From assembly GCA_902774025.1 (NCBI GenBank), contig CACYGY010000002.1, positions 1 to 64,000 of the forward strand: a DNA stretch of 64,000 bases, given 5' to 3'. This document shows positions 33,857 through 42,068 of this stretch, one piece after another. The translations under genes and the position numbers were made by a program. The notes below the pieces were generated by a model, which had not been told where the DNA came from, ran no database searches, and saw nothing but the letters and a program-made list of their open reading frames with translations. Position 1 is the first letter of the stretch. Each line of letters begins with the position of its first letter. The stretch is from an uncultured Eubacteriales bacterium. GTDB taxonomy: Bacteria; Bacillota; Clostridia; Christensenellales; Aristaeellaceae.

Positions 33857-35851
33857 TCAGGCGGCGGGTGTCAGGAGGCCGCTGACATACTTTCCGAGCT
33901 CATCGAGAATCGTGTCAGCCATGCGGAGATGCTCATCACTCCCGTACCTTTCCGCCCACTTCCTGAGTACGTCAATCTTGCTCAGGACATTCCGGACGGA
34001 GGGATGATCGGGACCGGCGCCGCCGGCCACCCGCTTGATGCTTTCCGCGGCCATGTCTGCCAGGAGGTCCAGAAGCTGCGGAATGAGGTCTCCCTCATCG
34101 TCCAGTCCCATGGAAAGGAGCTGGGGCACAAAGCCCAGAGTGGAAGCGGTAAACCAGCTGCCGTCAAATGAATTCAGGGAGGAAGGGGAGGTTACGGGGC
34201 TGTTGATCTTGTTGGTGAGATAGACAACGACCAGTTCCCGGGCCGGATCAATCATGGCAAGTGTCCCGGTCCAGCCCTGGTGTCCGATGGTGGCGCGGTC
34301 CGCCTGGGTGCCGAAATACCAGACCCGGCGGTCATCCCCCTGGCGCTGCCAGCCCTCCCCGTAGGAATCCTTTTCCGGAAGACCGGGGGAAGTGAAATAG
34401 TCCAGCACCTGATTGCTGAAGAAACGGTTCTGGCCATACCCGCCGGTGAGCATGACGGAAGCCAGCCTGGCAAGGTCGGACGCGCTGGCGAAGAGGCCTG
34501 CGTGGCCGGAAATGCCACCCATGGAATAATAGGCTTTTTCGTCATGAACCTGGCCCTGAAGGGTTTCCGTGCGTACGCCCGGAAAAGTGATATGCAGATC
34601 CCGGGTATTGCCGTTCAGTTCCGTGGCGGCGCAGTCCTCCATCCGGAATCCGTGCTCCAGAGGCGTAAAGGATATCCTTGTCAGTCCCATGGGCTCCCAG
34701 AAGGACTGCCGGTTCAATTCATCCAGGCGCTGTCCCGAAACCTTTTCCACGATGAAGCCCAGAAGCATGTACCCCAGGTCGGAATACAGGGTTTTGCTCC
34801 GGGGTTCATAGGACAGAGGGGTCTTCAGAAGGGATCTGTAGGTTGCTTCCCGGGTTTCCGGGGACGCATCACTGCCGGAGAAGAGGCTGTTTGCGGGCAG
34901 AAGGGAGAAGGACTGGGAGGCGGGATCAACGTTGTGAATGTAATAGTAAAAGGTTGCGGGAAAGCCCGCCTGGTGAAGCAGCAGATCCTGGACAGTTAAG
35001 CGGCTTTTCCATTCACGCTGTGTCTGGGGAGAGACGGGCGCTGATCCTGAAAAGGAGAAATCCAGTGTCTGATTCAGAAATTCATCTCCCAGGATGTCCG
35101 CCACCCTGTCATTCACGTTCAGCAGGCCGTCCGTGACTAGCTTCTGAAGGGCATAGACGGTGGCAAACATCTTTGTGACACTGGCAAGATCATACATGGT
35201 GAGGGAGGTGACCATGGGGCTGTCATTCTTCCGTTCCCCGTTCTTTTCGTAACTGCTGATCTGTCCCCAGTTTCCGGTGAAGACCAGGCGGCCGTTGCGA
35301 ATGACAGCCAGCTGAGCACTGGGAAAACCCCGGGCGATATCCGACTCAATCAGGTCGGAGATGAGCTGCAGGGGCTCGGAACGGATGCCTTCTTCCTCCG
35401 GGGTGCCTTCCAGCACGACGGGGTAGGGAATATACGCCGTGACGGCCTTCTGAAGCCCGAGAGGCAGGATGTTGGAAACCTGCAGGGTGTTGATGCCGTT
35501 GAGTGCCAGGTCCGAAAAGTCCACCTCATAGACGCCCGGAGTGACTCCGGTGGTGTCGAAGGCCTGTCCGTTGATGTAAACACGGAAGGATTCCACTTCA
35601 TCGCTGATATGGAGACAGAGGCTTCCCTGGCCGTGCCAGAACCGGAAGCTGATGGTGCTGTTCATGGCAAGGGTATCATCCGTATATCCCTTCCAGTCCG
35701 GGAAGGCGGCGGTTTTTTGCCAGGCGCCTTCCGGAAGGGCGGGGAGAGGCATAAGGGTGCGGGCAGAGGCGAAGGAGGGGGCGGGGATCATGGAAAGGAC
35801 CAGGATGCAGGCGGCCGCAAGGGAAACGAACCGCTTCAGAACTCGCGTCAT
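33857..35851 (-). CDS. Extended AmiE-like secreted serine hydrolase (beta-lactamase fold)
   Basis: The start is ATG 35851 after GGAGG. The protein has 664 residues with a signal peptide. An extra beta-rich domain (about 30-160, SISFRF-like strands ending in NGINTLQVSN) is followed by a class-C beta-lactamase-fold domain with Ser224-x-x-Lys227 (SVTK), the YSDLGY second motif and a GHQGWTGT third motif. A helical tail of about 60 residues ends it. Bacillus AmiE (YbbE), about 440 residues, is an exo-N-acetylmuramyl-L-alanine amidase that cooperates with NagZ. The nearby GH3 and NamZ genes support the same role here, but a D-aminopeptidase or esterase is possible. It follows the GH3 pseudoenzyme gene by 20 nt in one operon. 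Confidence 0.8.
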   Translation of the reverse strand: MTRVLKRFVSLAAACILVLSMIPAPSFASARTLMPLPALPEGAWQKTAAFPDWKGYTDDTLAMNSTISFRFWHGQGSLCLHISDEVESFRVYINGQAFDTTGVTPGVYEVDFSDLALNGINTLQVSNILPLGLQKAVTAYIPYPVVLEGTPEEEGIRSEPLQLISDLIESDIARGFPSAQLAVIRNGRLVFTGNWGQISSYEKNGERKNDSPMVTSLTMYDLASVTKMFATVYALQKLVTDGLLNVNDRVADILGDEFLNQTLDFSFSGSAPVSPQTQREWKSRLTVQDLLLHQAGFPATFYYYIHNVDPASQSFSLLPANSLFSGSDASPETREATYRSLLKTPLSYEPRSKTLYSDLGYMLLGFIVEKVSGQRLDELNRQSFWEPMGLTRISFTPLEHGFRMEDCAATELNGNTRDLHITFPGVRTETLQGQVHDEKAYYSMGGISGHAGLFASASDLARLASVMLTGGYGQNRFFSNQVLDYFTSPGLPEKDSYGEGWQRQGDDRRVWYFGTQADRATIGHQGWTGTLAMIDPARELVVVYLTNKINSPVTSPSSLNSFDGSWFTASTLGFVPQLLSMGLDDEGDLIPQLLDLLADMAAESIKRVAGGAGPDHPSVRNVLSKIDVLRKWAERYGSDEHLRMADTILDELGKYVSGLLTPAA

Positions 35852-35871
35852 TGTCAAATACCTCCGATGGA

Positions 35872-37800
35872 TCAGCGGACCTGACGGGCATAAAGGATAT
35901 CATTCCGCAGCCGGAAGGTGGTCAGGTCCAGGGCGGGAATGGAGACGGGGAGTTTTCCGCCCGCGTTTTCGGCGCCGAAGACGGCACAGATGGCGGCAGG
36001 CAGATTTGGCATGAAGGCGCTGTCGGGGCCTGTCTCCTGAGGCAGTTCACGCATGGGCGAGGAACCATAGCACAGCATGATTGCGTCTGCCTCCGGAAAG
36101 CGGGCTGCGTCATAAGGCAGCTGACAGCTGATGAGGGCGACCGTCCTCCCCTCTCTGTGGATCGTCTCCATGACGGTGTCGAATGCTTCGGAGGAGAAGC
36201 CGTCCTGGGTCCGGGGATTCAGGCAGTCCAGGTTATAGGTGCGGTAGATCAGCAGTACATGACTGGCCTGCCGGGCCGCCTCCAGGCATTCCTCCGTATT
36301 TCCCCTGGAATGAACCATGGTGCGGACCGTAAGCCTCTCGGGGAGCTTTCCGGCCTTTTTCATGGCTGAGACCGCCAGCTCCGCCGTGGCCGCGCGGTTG
36401 GCACAGGAGTCCGAGAAGAGAATGAGCACTTCGCTTCTTTCCGATACCTGGAAGGGCAGGGTCCGGTTCTCGTTTTTCAGGATGGTCAGGCCGTCCGCGG
36501 CGGCTCTCCAGGCGACCCCCAGGTTTTCCCGGCTACCGATAGACTTCAGGGTATGGCGCTTCTCGTCATTCATCTCGAAGCTGGTCTGGTCCAGAATGCC
36601 GTACTTTTTTTTCAGAAGAAGGATTCTTCCCACGGATTCATCGATCCGGTCCCTGCTGATGATGCCCTTTTCCGCCAGTCTGACCGCTTCATCCAGCATT
36701 TTCCGGATCTTTTCCATATCGGAAGGGCCTGTGATCCCCGGGAGAAGGATCATATTGACGCCGGCATTGATGAGCAGGGGCAGGAGATCGCTCCCGGCAA
36801 TGTTTTTGCGGATGACATCCGCATCCAGGGAGCCTGAGACAATGACACCCTGAAATCCCATCTCTTTCCGGAGGATGTCCTGAAGGATGGCGGGGCTCAT
36901 GGTGGCGGGGAGGCAGATTTTTTCCCCGGTGGAAGCGGAAACGCAGGTGCCTTTCTCAAGCTGCGGATACTGGACATGGGCGGTCATGATCATGTCCGCG
37001 CCTTCCTGGATGGCGGCCTGAAAGGGAACAAGCTCCGACTTTTTCATCTCTTCAAGGGTACGGTCTGCCACAGGAAAGCCCGCAGAACCGTCCGTCACCG
37101 CATTTCCATACCCGGGAAAATGCTTGAGGGTGGCGATGACATTCTTCTCATGCAGACCCCGCAGGAAGGCGACGGCCATGGAGGCGGCAAGCGCGGGATC
37201 ATCCGAAAAGGCGCGTACGCCGATGACCGGATCCCCCGGGCGGCTGTTCACATCCGCCACGGGAGCCAGATCGGCCTGTATGCCCAGAGCGGCCAGCTCC
37301 GAGGCGTGCACGGCGGCCATTTTCCGGACGGTGTCCGTGTTTCCCGTGGCGGCCAGTGCCATGTTCCCCGGGCCTGCGGTGCCGAAGTTCAGCCGGCTGA
37401 CGGAACCGCCTTCCTGGTCGGCGGCAAAGAGCAGCGGCACCGGGCTGTACTGATGATTGGCCTTCTGGATGTCCAGCGTCAGCTGAAGGGTCTGCTCGGC
37501 GGTGCGGATGTTGAGGTCATAGAGGAGGACGCCCCCGATGTGCCAGTCCCTGAGAAAGGAGCGGAGCGGACTGTTCATCAGCGTCAGGGGAATGGTCTGC
37601 TTTTTCTGTCTGTCGGCGGGCGTGGTCTCGCTTTCCCAGCCGGTGATGGTGAGCACCATCATCTGACTGAGCTTGTCCCGGAGAGACATGCCCTTCACCA
37701 GCTCCTCAACGGATGCTGCAGAACCCCGGGAAGGAAAAAAGGCGGGAAGGATCAGGAGAAGACTCAGGAAGAGACAGAGCCTGTTCCGAAAACGACGCAT
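35872..37800 (-). CDS. Secreted GH3-family protein with both catalytic residues lost (pseudoenzyme)
   Basis: The start is ATG 37800 after AGGAGG. The 642-residue protein has a signal peptide and the same two-domain plan as the NagZ at 25651. The conserved framework is present (AADQEGGSVSRL, GPGNMALAAT, LAPVADVNSRP). At the active site the NagZ loop reads KHFPGYGNAVTDGS instead of KHFPGHG...DSH, so the acid-base His is Ser239. The nucleophile Asp of V-I-T-D-A is Gly323 in VIVSGSLDAD. It should not hydrolyse glycosides by the family mechanism. The intact frame, start site and operon with an AmiE-like enzyme argue for a retained binding or scaffolding role. Confidence 0.88.
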   Translation of the reverse strand: MRRFRNRLCLFLSLLLILPAFFPSRGSAASVEELVKGMSLRDKLSQMMVLTITGWESETTPADRQKKQTIPLTLMNSPLRSFLRDWHIGGVLLYDLNIRTAEQTLQLTLDIQKANHQYSPVPLLFAADQEGGSVSRLNFGTAGPGNMALAATGNTDTVRKMAAVHASELAALGIQADLAPVADVNSRPGDPVIGVRAFSDDPALAASMAVAFLRGLHEKNVIATLKHFPGYGNAVTDGSAGFPVADRTLEEMKKSELVPFQAAIQEGADMIMTAHVQYPQLEKGTCVSASTGEKICLPATMSPAILQDILRKEMGFQGVIVSGSLDADVIRKNIAGSDLLPLLINAGVNMILLPGITGPSDMEKIRKMLDEAVRLAEKGIISRDRIDESVGRILLLKKKYGILDQTSFEMNDEKRHTLKSIGSRENLGVAWRAAADGLTILKNENRTLPFQVSERSEVLILFSDSCANRAATAELAVSAMKKAGKLPERLTVRTMVHSRGNTEECLEAARQASHVLLIYRTYNLDCLNPRTQDGFSSEAFDTVMETIHREGRTVALISCQLPYDAARFPEADAIMLCYGSSPMRELPQETGPDSAFMPNLPAAICAVFGAENAGGKLPVSIPALDLTTFRLRNDILYARQVR

Positions 37801-37913
37801 GGTATTCCTCCTGCTGCGTTTCTGAATGTGCAATGAGACAAGATATTCTGACATATCCGGCCGACGGCATCAAGAGAAGGAACGGATTTGTAACATCTTT
37901 TTTCCGGAGAAGC

Positions 37914-37942
37914 TTGAAATGAACGGAGCAATTGTTTATCAT
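37914..37942 (+). promoter_or_regulatory. Promoter of the RsbW-fold-like gene
   Basis: TTGAAA (37914-37919), a 17-nt spacer and TATCAT (37937-37942) lie 47 nt upstream of the ATG. Confidence 0.55.
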
Positions 37943-37988
37943 CTCCCTGCCGGTGCATGAGGCGTTGCCGGGTGAGGAGGAATACAGA

Positions 37989-38594
37989 ATGAAAACAGAT
38001 GTGATAACAGTGTCCAGTCGCGGCAGTCAGATGGAGGCTGCCCTGGAGCAGGTGGAACTGGTGGCGCGCTATAAGAACCTTTCGGAGAAGAGTTCTCTGC
38101 ATCTGCGGCTCCTGGCGGAAGAGACCCTGGGGATGATGCGCAGCATTACGGGAGAAACCGAAGGCCAGTTCTGGATTGAGGATGCGGACGGTGAATTCCA
38201 GCTTCATCTGGTGGTGGAAACCCGGATGAACAGTGAAAAGCGGGGACAGCTTCTGTCCGCCGCCTCCAGCGGAAGGAACGAGTCTGCAAGGGGTCTCATG
38301 GGACGGATCCGGGACTTCTTTGACCGGGGTGCCGATGAGGATGTGGCTACCCTGACCGCTCCCATGTTCATGGGCGGCGCCATTGAGCCCACCGCTTCCC
38401 ATGCCATGGATGTGGAATGGTCCATGACCCAGTATCAGAACTCCCTGGCTCAGAGAGTGGAGGAGAACGACGAGGAAGCGAAGGCTGCCTGGGACGAGAT
38501 GGAGAAGTCCGTGGTCACGCATGTGGCCGACGATATCCGGGTGAGCATCCGGGGTCCCCGCGTGGAAATGATCATCATCAAGAAAATGGCGTAA
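37989..38594 (+). CDS. RsbW/HATPase-fold-like protein, probable partner-switch component
   Basis: The start is ATG 37989 after AGGAGG. The protein has 201 residues. The helix LHLRLLAEETLGMMRSITGE matches the position of the N-box helix of RsbW/SpoIIAB-type anti-sigma kinases (normally E-E-x-x-x-N-A-x-x-H), and the following strands have the same order. The catalytic Asn and His of that box are missing, no clear D-x-G-x-G box follows, and a 60-residue insertion (about 95-155) separates the last strands. It may bind a STAS protein without kinase activity, or bind ATP in a diverged way. The next gene downstream is separated by a terminator. Confidence 0.55.
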   Translation: MKTDVITVSSRGSQMEAALEQVELVARYKNLSEKSSLHLRLLAEETLGMMRSITGETEGQFWIEDADGEFQLHLVVETRMNSEKRGQLLSAASSGRNESARGLMGRIRDFFDRGADEDVATLTAPMFMGGAIEPTASHAMDVEWSMTQYQNSLAQRVEENDEEAKAAWDEMEKSVVTHVADDIRVSIRGPRVEMIIIKKMA

Positions 38595-38599
38595 GCATG

Positions 38600-38632
38600 A
38601 CATGCAGGCCCGAAAGCGGACCTGCATGTTTT
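38600..38632 (+). terminator. Terminator of the RsbW-fold-like gene
   Basis: ACATGCAGG pairs with CCTGCATGT, loop of 12 nt, followed by TTTT. It starts 6 nt after the stop. Confidence 0.85.
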
Positions 38633-38656
38633 CGGATTCCGGGGGGAGGAGAGGGG

Positions 38657-40591
38657 ATGAAGAGAATCTGCGCGGCCATCCTGGCCCACGTGGACGCCGG
38701 AAAGACCACACTTTCCGAACAGCTGCTGCTTCATGCCGGACGCATCCGGGAAGCGGGCAGTGTGGACGCGGGCACGGCGCATACGGATGACCTTCCGGTG
38801 GAGAGACGGAGGGGAATATCCGTTCGCACGACCTGCGTGAGTTTCACATGGAAGGATACGGAAATCCAGCTCATGGATACGCCTGGGCATACGGATTTTT
38901 CGGCACAGATCGAGCGGGCCTTCTGGGCTCTGGACGGGGCGGTGCTGGTGGTGGACGCGGCACGGGGTGTTCAGCCTCAGACAGAGCTTCTGTGCAGGGA
39001 ACTGAGAAAGCAGAACATGCCCTTCATCATCTTCCTGAACAAAATGGACCGGAGCGGGGCGGATCGGGACGGGACGCTGAAACGGATACAGCGCCGGCTC
39101 ACGGAGGCGGCGCTGCCCATGTGGGACCGGGAAGTCCTGACGGAAACCCTGTGTTCTCTCCGGGAGGACTGGATGGTCCGGTATCTGGAGGGAGATGTTC
39201 CCACCCCGGAGGAGGTGGAGACAGAGATTGCGGAAGGTACCTGCGCCGGCAGACTGCATCCGGTGCTCTGGGGATCGGCACTCAGGGATGAAGGCGTGGA
39301 AAGACTCATGGACGCCATGACGGCATGGCTCCCGGACACACGGGATCATGGACAGGGGCTGTCCGGTGTCGTTTTCGCGGCCACGCAGGACAGGACCATG
39401 GGCAGAGGCCTTTGGGTCCGTCTGTTCGGGGGACGGCTGGAAAACCGCATGGCCCTGGAACTGCCGGTTCCGGGGAGCGGGTGGACAGGATCCGGGGAAA
39501 AGGTGGAGCGGAAGATCACCCAGATTCGGGATGGGGACGGCCGGGATCTGGGGTTCCTGGAGGCGGGGCAGACAGGTGTGGTGTACGGGCTGGGGGATCT
39601 GGAGATCGGGCATGTGTTCGGCAGGGTGCCCAGAGTGGTGTCCCCGGGGCAGCTGAGGACGCCGCTGATCACGGTTCAGGTGCTTCCCGACCGGGAGGAG
39701 GAGCGGAAAAGCCTCTGGGAGGCCTGCCGGGAACTGTCCTGGGAGGATCCTCTTCTCCATGCCCGGTATGTGAAGATGACCGGGGAAATCTGCCTTCAGG
39801 TCATGGGCCGGGTACAGCTGGAAATCCTGCAGGAAATCCTGGAAACCCGCTTCGGCCTGAAAGCCCGCTTCGGAGAAGCCCGGGTGATTTACCGGGAGAC
39901 CATCCGGGAAGCAGCCCGGGGATTTGTGGCATATACCATGCCCAAGCCCTGCTGGGCGGTAATGGAGTTTTATCTGGAACCCGGGGAGGCGGGAAGCGGC
40001 GTGACGTTCGTATCCACCGTTGCGGACCGGGACATCATGCCCAGGTACCAGCATCAGGTGGAGCAGGCACTGCCGCTGGCGCTGCGGCAGGGACGTCTGG
40101 GATGGCAGGTGACAGACATCCGGATTACCCTGTGCGGAGGGAACCACCATCTGATTCATACCCATCCTCTGGACTTCATTGTGGCCACCCCCATGGGCAT
40201 TCATGACGGACTGAGAAGGGGCGGGAGCGTCCTGCTGGAACCGATTCTGGAAATGGTGATGATTTTCCCGGAGGAACTGGCGGGGCGGGTGACCAGCGAG
40301 ATCCTGCAGATGCGGGGACAGGTCACGGACACAGAGAACGGCGACGAATCCGTGATTCTGCGTGCCCTTGTGCCGGTGGCCGCCAGCATGGACTGGACGG
40401 ATACCTTCGCATCCCTCACGGGCGGACGGGGAAGCATGACATCCAGTCTTCACAGCTATCGCCCCTGCCCGGAGGGCGTGAAACAGGTCTGTGAACGCCG
40501 CAGTGTGGACCCGCTGGATACGGCCCGGTATATTCTTGCGGCCAGGAGTGCCCTGGAGGGGAACCTGTTTGACGGAGAAATACAGGGATGA
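38657..40591 (+). CDS. Tet(M)/Tet(O)-like ribosome-associated translational GTPase
   Basis: The start is ATG 38657 behind GGAGGAGAGG. The protein has 644 residues, close to Tet(M) (639). The GTPase domain starts at once with HVDAGKTTLSEQLL (Lys16). It continues GSVDAGTAHTDDLPVERRRGIS, DTPGHTDF and FLNKMD, in the order and style of tetracycline ribosomal-protection proteins rather than EF-G. EF-G-like domains II-V follow to the C-terminus. Known relatives remove tetracycline from the ribosome, but many chromosomal clostridial paralogues have no demonstrated resistance role. No mobile element is nearby. Confidence 0.8.
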   Translation: MKRICAAILAHVDAGKTTLSEQLLLHAGRIREAGSVDAGTAHTDDLPVERRRGISVRTTCVSFTWKDTEIQLMDTPGHTDFSAQIERAFWALDGAVLVVDAARGVQPQTELLCRELRKQNMPFIIFLNKMDRSGADRDGTLKRIQRRLTEAALPMWDREVLTETLCSLREDWMVRYLEGDVPTPEEVETEIAEGTCAGRLHPVLWGSALRDEGVERLMDAMTAWLPDTRDHGQGLSGVVFAATQDRTMGRGLWVRLFGGRLENRMALELPVPGSGWTGSGEKVERKITQIRDGDGRDLGFLEAGQTGVVYGLGDLEIGHVFGRVPRVVSPGQLRTPLITVQVLPDREEERKSLWEACRELSWEDPLLHARYVKMTGEICLQVMGRVQLEILQEILETRFGLKARFGEARVIYRETIREAARGFVAYTMPKPCWAVMEFYLEPGEAGSGVTFVSTVADRDIMPRYQHQVEQALPLALRQGRLGWQVTDIRITLCGGNHHLIHTHPLDFIVATPMGIHDGLRRGGSVLLEPILEMVMIFPEELAGRVTSEILQMRGQVTDTENGDESVILRALVPVAASMDWTDTFASLTGGRGSMTSSLHSYRPCPEGVKQVCERRSVDPLDTARYILAARSALEGNLFDGEIQG

Positions 40592-40642
40592 GAAGGCCGG
40601 ATTGGACTCAGGGTCCGCGCCGGAGGCATGTACACTTTTCAG

Positions 40643-40673
40643 GTGTCTCTTCACGGGAGGAGACGCTTTTTTT
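40643..40673 (+). terminator. Terminator of the Tet(M)-like gene
   Basis: GTGTCTC pairs with GAGACGC (one G-T pair) across a 10-nt loop, followed by seven T residues. It almost touches the convergent RCC1 gene end at 40677. Confidence 0.8.
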
Positions 40674-40676
40674 CCG

Positions 40677-41858
40677 TCAGGGTTCTCCGGGATCGGAAAG
40701 CTCTCCCGTGAAGAGGTTCAGACCGGTGGAGGTGAAGCGGGTAACATAATGGCTGATTTTTGTCTGCGTGCCCGCCTGTCCGTACCAGTTGCCTCCCGAG
40801 GACAGAACCATCCCGTCCTCCCGGAGCAGGCAGGTGGTATACTGGGAGACGGAAAGGTCAAGGATTCCGGACTCCGGGACCGATGTCATGTCCAGGGTAT
40901 GCCAGGGTCGGTCCCCGGTGCCCTTCTGTCCGTGTCCGTTGGCACCCCACTGGATGACGCCTCCCTGGGAGGTGAGCACGGACACGTGCAGGTTAAAGCT
41001 GCTCAGGGCAGAGATCACCGTACCTTCAGGGAGGGGGACCGGGACAGGATCCTGGGAACGGGCGCCGGCCTTGCTTCCCAGCTGCCAGTAGTCGTTGAGT
41101 CCCCACGCCCACAGTGTGCCGTCGGAGGTCTGCGCATAGACAGTGGCGTTGCCGCAGGCCATGCGCACCACAGACGCTTCAAGGGGCAGAAGTGTCGGGG
41201 ATGTGACGGGTTTCAGACGGCTGACGGTCATGAGCTGCCCTTCCTTGTTGCTTCCCCAGCCGTAAAGCTGCCCGGAGGCATCCAGGGCAAGACTGAAGCC
41301 CTTGCCGCAGGCGATATCCACAATGTTTTCCAGGGGAAGCTGTTCCGGTACGATCCGGCCTTTCCGGTCTCCCAGACCGAGTTCCCCGCTGCTTCCCTGT
41401 CCCCATGCAAACACATGCCCGTCCTCCGTAAGGGCCAGGGAATGCATCCATCCGCAGGCAATGCGCACGATGCCGGAAAGGAACGGGATCTCCCGGGGTT
41501 CTTTCACGTTCTTCCGGGCGGTGTCATAGCCAAGCTGCCCCTGACTGTTCTGACCGCAGCTGAACACGCTTCCGTCCTGCATGAGGAACAGAACGTGAAA
41601 TTTTCCCGCCTGAATCTCCCGGACCGATCCGCCGTCCAGGTTCGGTGCAATGGGAACGGGGCGGCAGAAGGTCTTTTTTCCGGTTACAGCCAGCTGGCCG
41701 TAGCTGTTATCCCCCCACCCCCAGAGGGAGCCGTCCTGTGCTCTTGCATATACGGACACACTGCCGGAGGCGAGCAGCACCGGGCAGGATGCCTCCGATA
41801 AGGCGGGATTCAGAAAGAGAAGGGAGAGCAGGAAACAGGCAAGAAAGCGGCGCAGCAT
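40677..41858 (-). CDS. Secreted RCC1-repeat beta-propeller protein
   Basis: The 393-residue protein has a signal peptide (MLRRFLACFLLSLLFLNPALSEA) and about seven RCC1 repeats of 50 residues, each with G-x-x-H/Y-x-x-x-L-x-x-D-G-x-x-x-x-W-G (for example DGSLWGWGDNSYGQL, DGHVFAWGQGSSGEL, DGTLWAWGLNDYWQL). These should close into one seven-bladed propeller outside the cell. In bacteria such proteins are mostly adhesins or carbohydrate-binding modules, or are uncharacterised. No anchor motif is seen. CGGAGG precedes the ATG. Confidence 0.88.
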   Translation of the reverse strand: MLRRFLACFLLSLLFLNPALSEASCPVLLASGSVSVYARAQDGSLWGWGDNSYGQLAVTGKKTFCRPVPIAPNLDGGSVREIQAGKFHVLFLMQDGSVFSCGQNSQGQLGYDTARKNVKEPREIPFLSGIVRIACGWMHSLALTEDGHVFAWGQGSSGELGLGDRKGRIVPEQLPLENIVDIACGKGFSLALDASGQLYGWGSNKEGQLMTVSRLKPVTSPTLLPLEASVVRMACGNATVYAQTSDGTLWAWGLNDYWQLGSKAGARSQDPVPVPLPEGTVISALSSFNLHVSVLTSQGGVIQWGANGHGQKGTGDRPWHTLDMTSVPESGILDLSVSQYTTCLLREDGMVLSSGGNWYGQAGTQTKISHYVTRFTSTGLNLFTGELSDPGEP

Positions 41859-41972
41859 GGAATCATCCTCCGTATGCAGGTTCTGGTGCCGGAAGCATAA
41901 CAGAAGGCAGGAATTCCATCAAGGGACAGGCACGGGAAGGGAGGGGGACTGATCCTTTTCCGGCGGGATACA

Positions 41973-42001
41973 TCGACAGAAAATGCCCAAAATGATATAA
42001 T
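41973..42001 (+). promoter_or_regulatory. Promoter of the diguanylate cyclase gene
   Basis: TCGACA (41973-41978), a 17-nt spacer and TATAAT (41996-42001), 68 nt before the ATG. Confidence 0.65.
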
Positions 42002-42068
42002 CCTTCCACATGAAAGAGAAAGGCCGGGAACCCGGGCTGCATATTCCGGTTTTCGAGGGTATGGGATC

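Noticed and set aside
38657-40591. Calling the Tet(M)-like protein a tetracycline resistance determinant
   Set aside because: Motifs show family membership only. Resistance cannot be inferred from this sequence without phylogeny or a test, and there is no mobile context.
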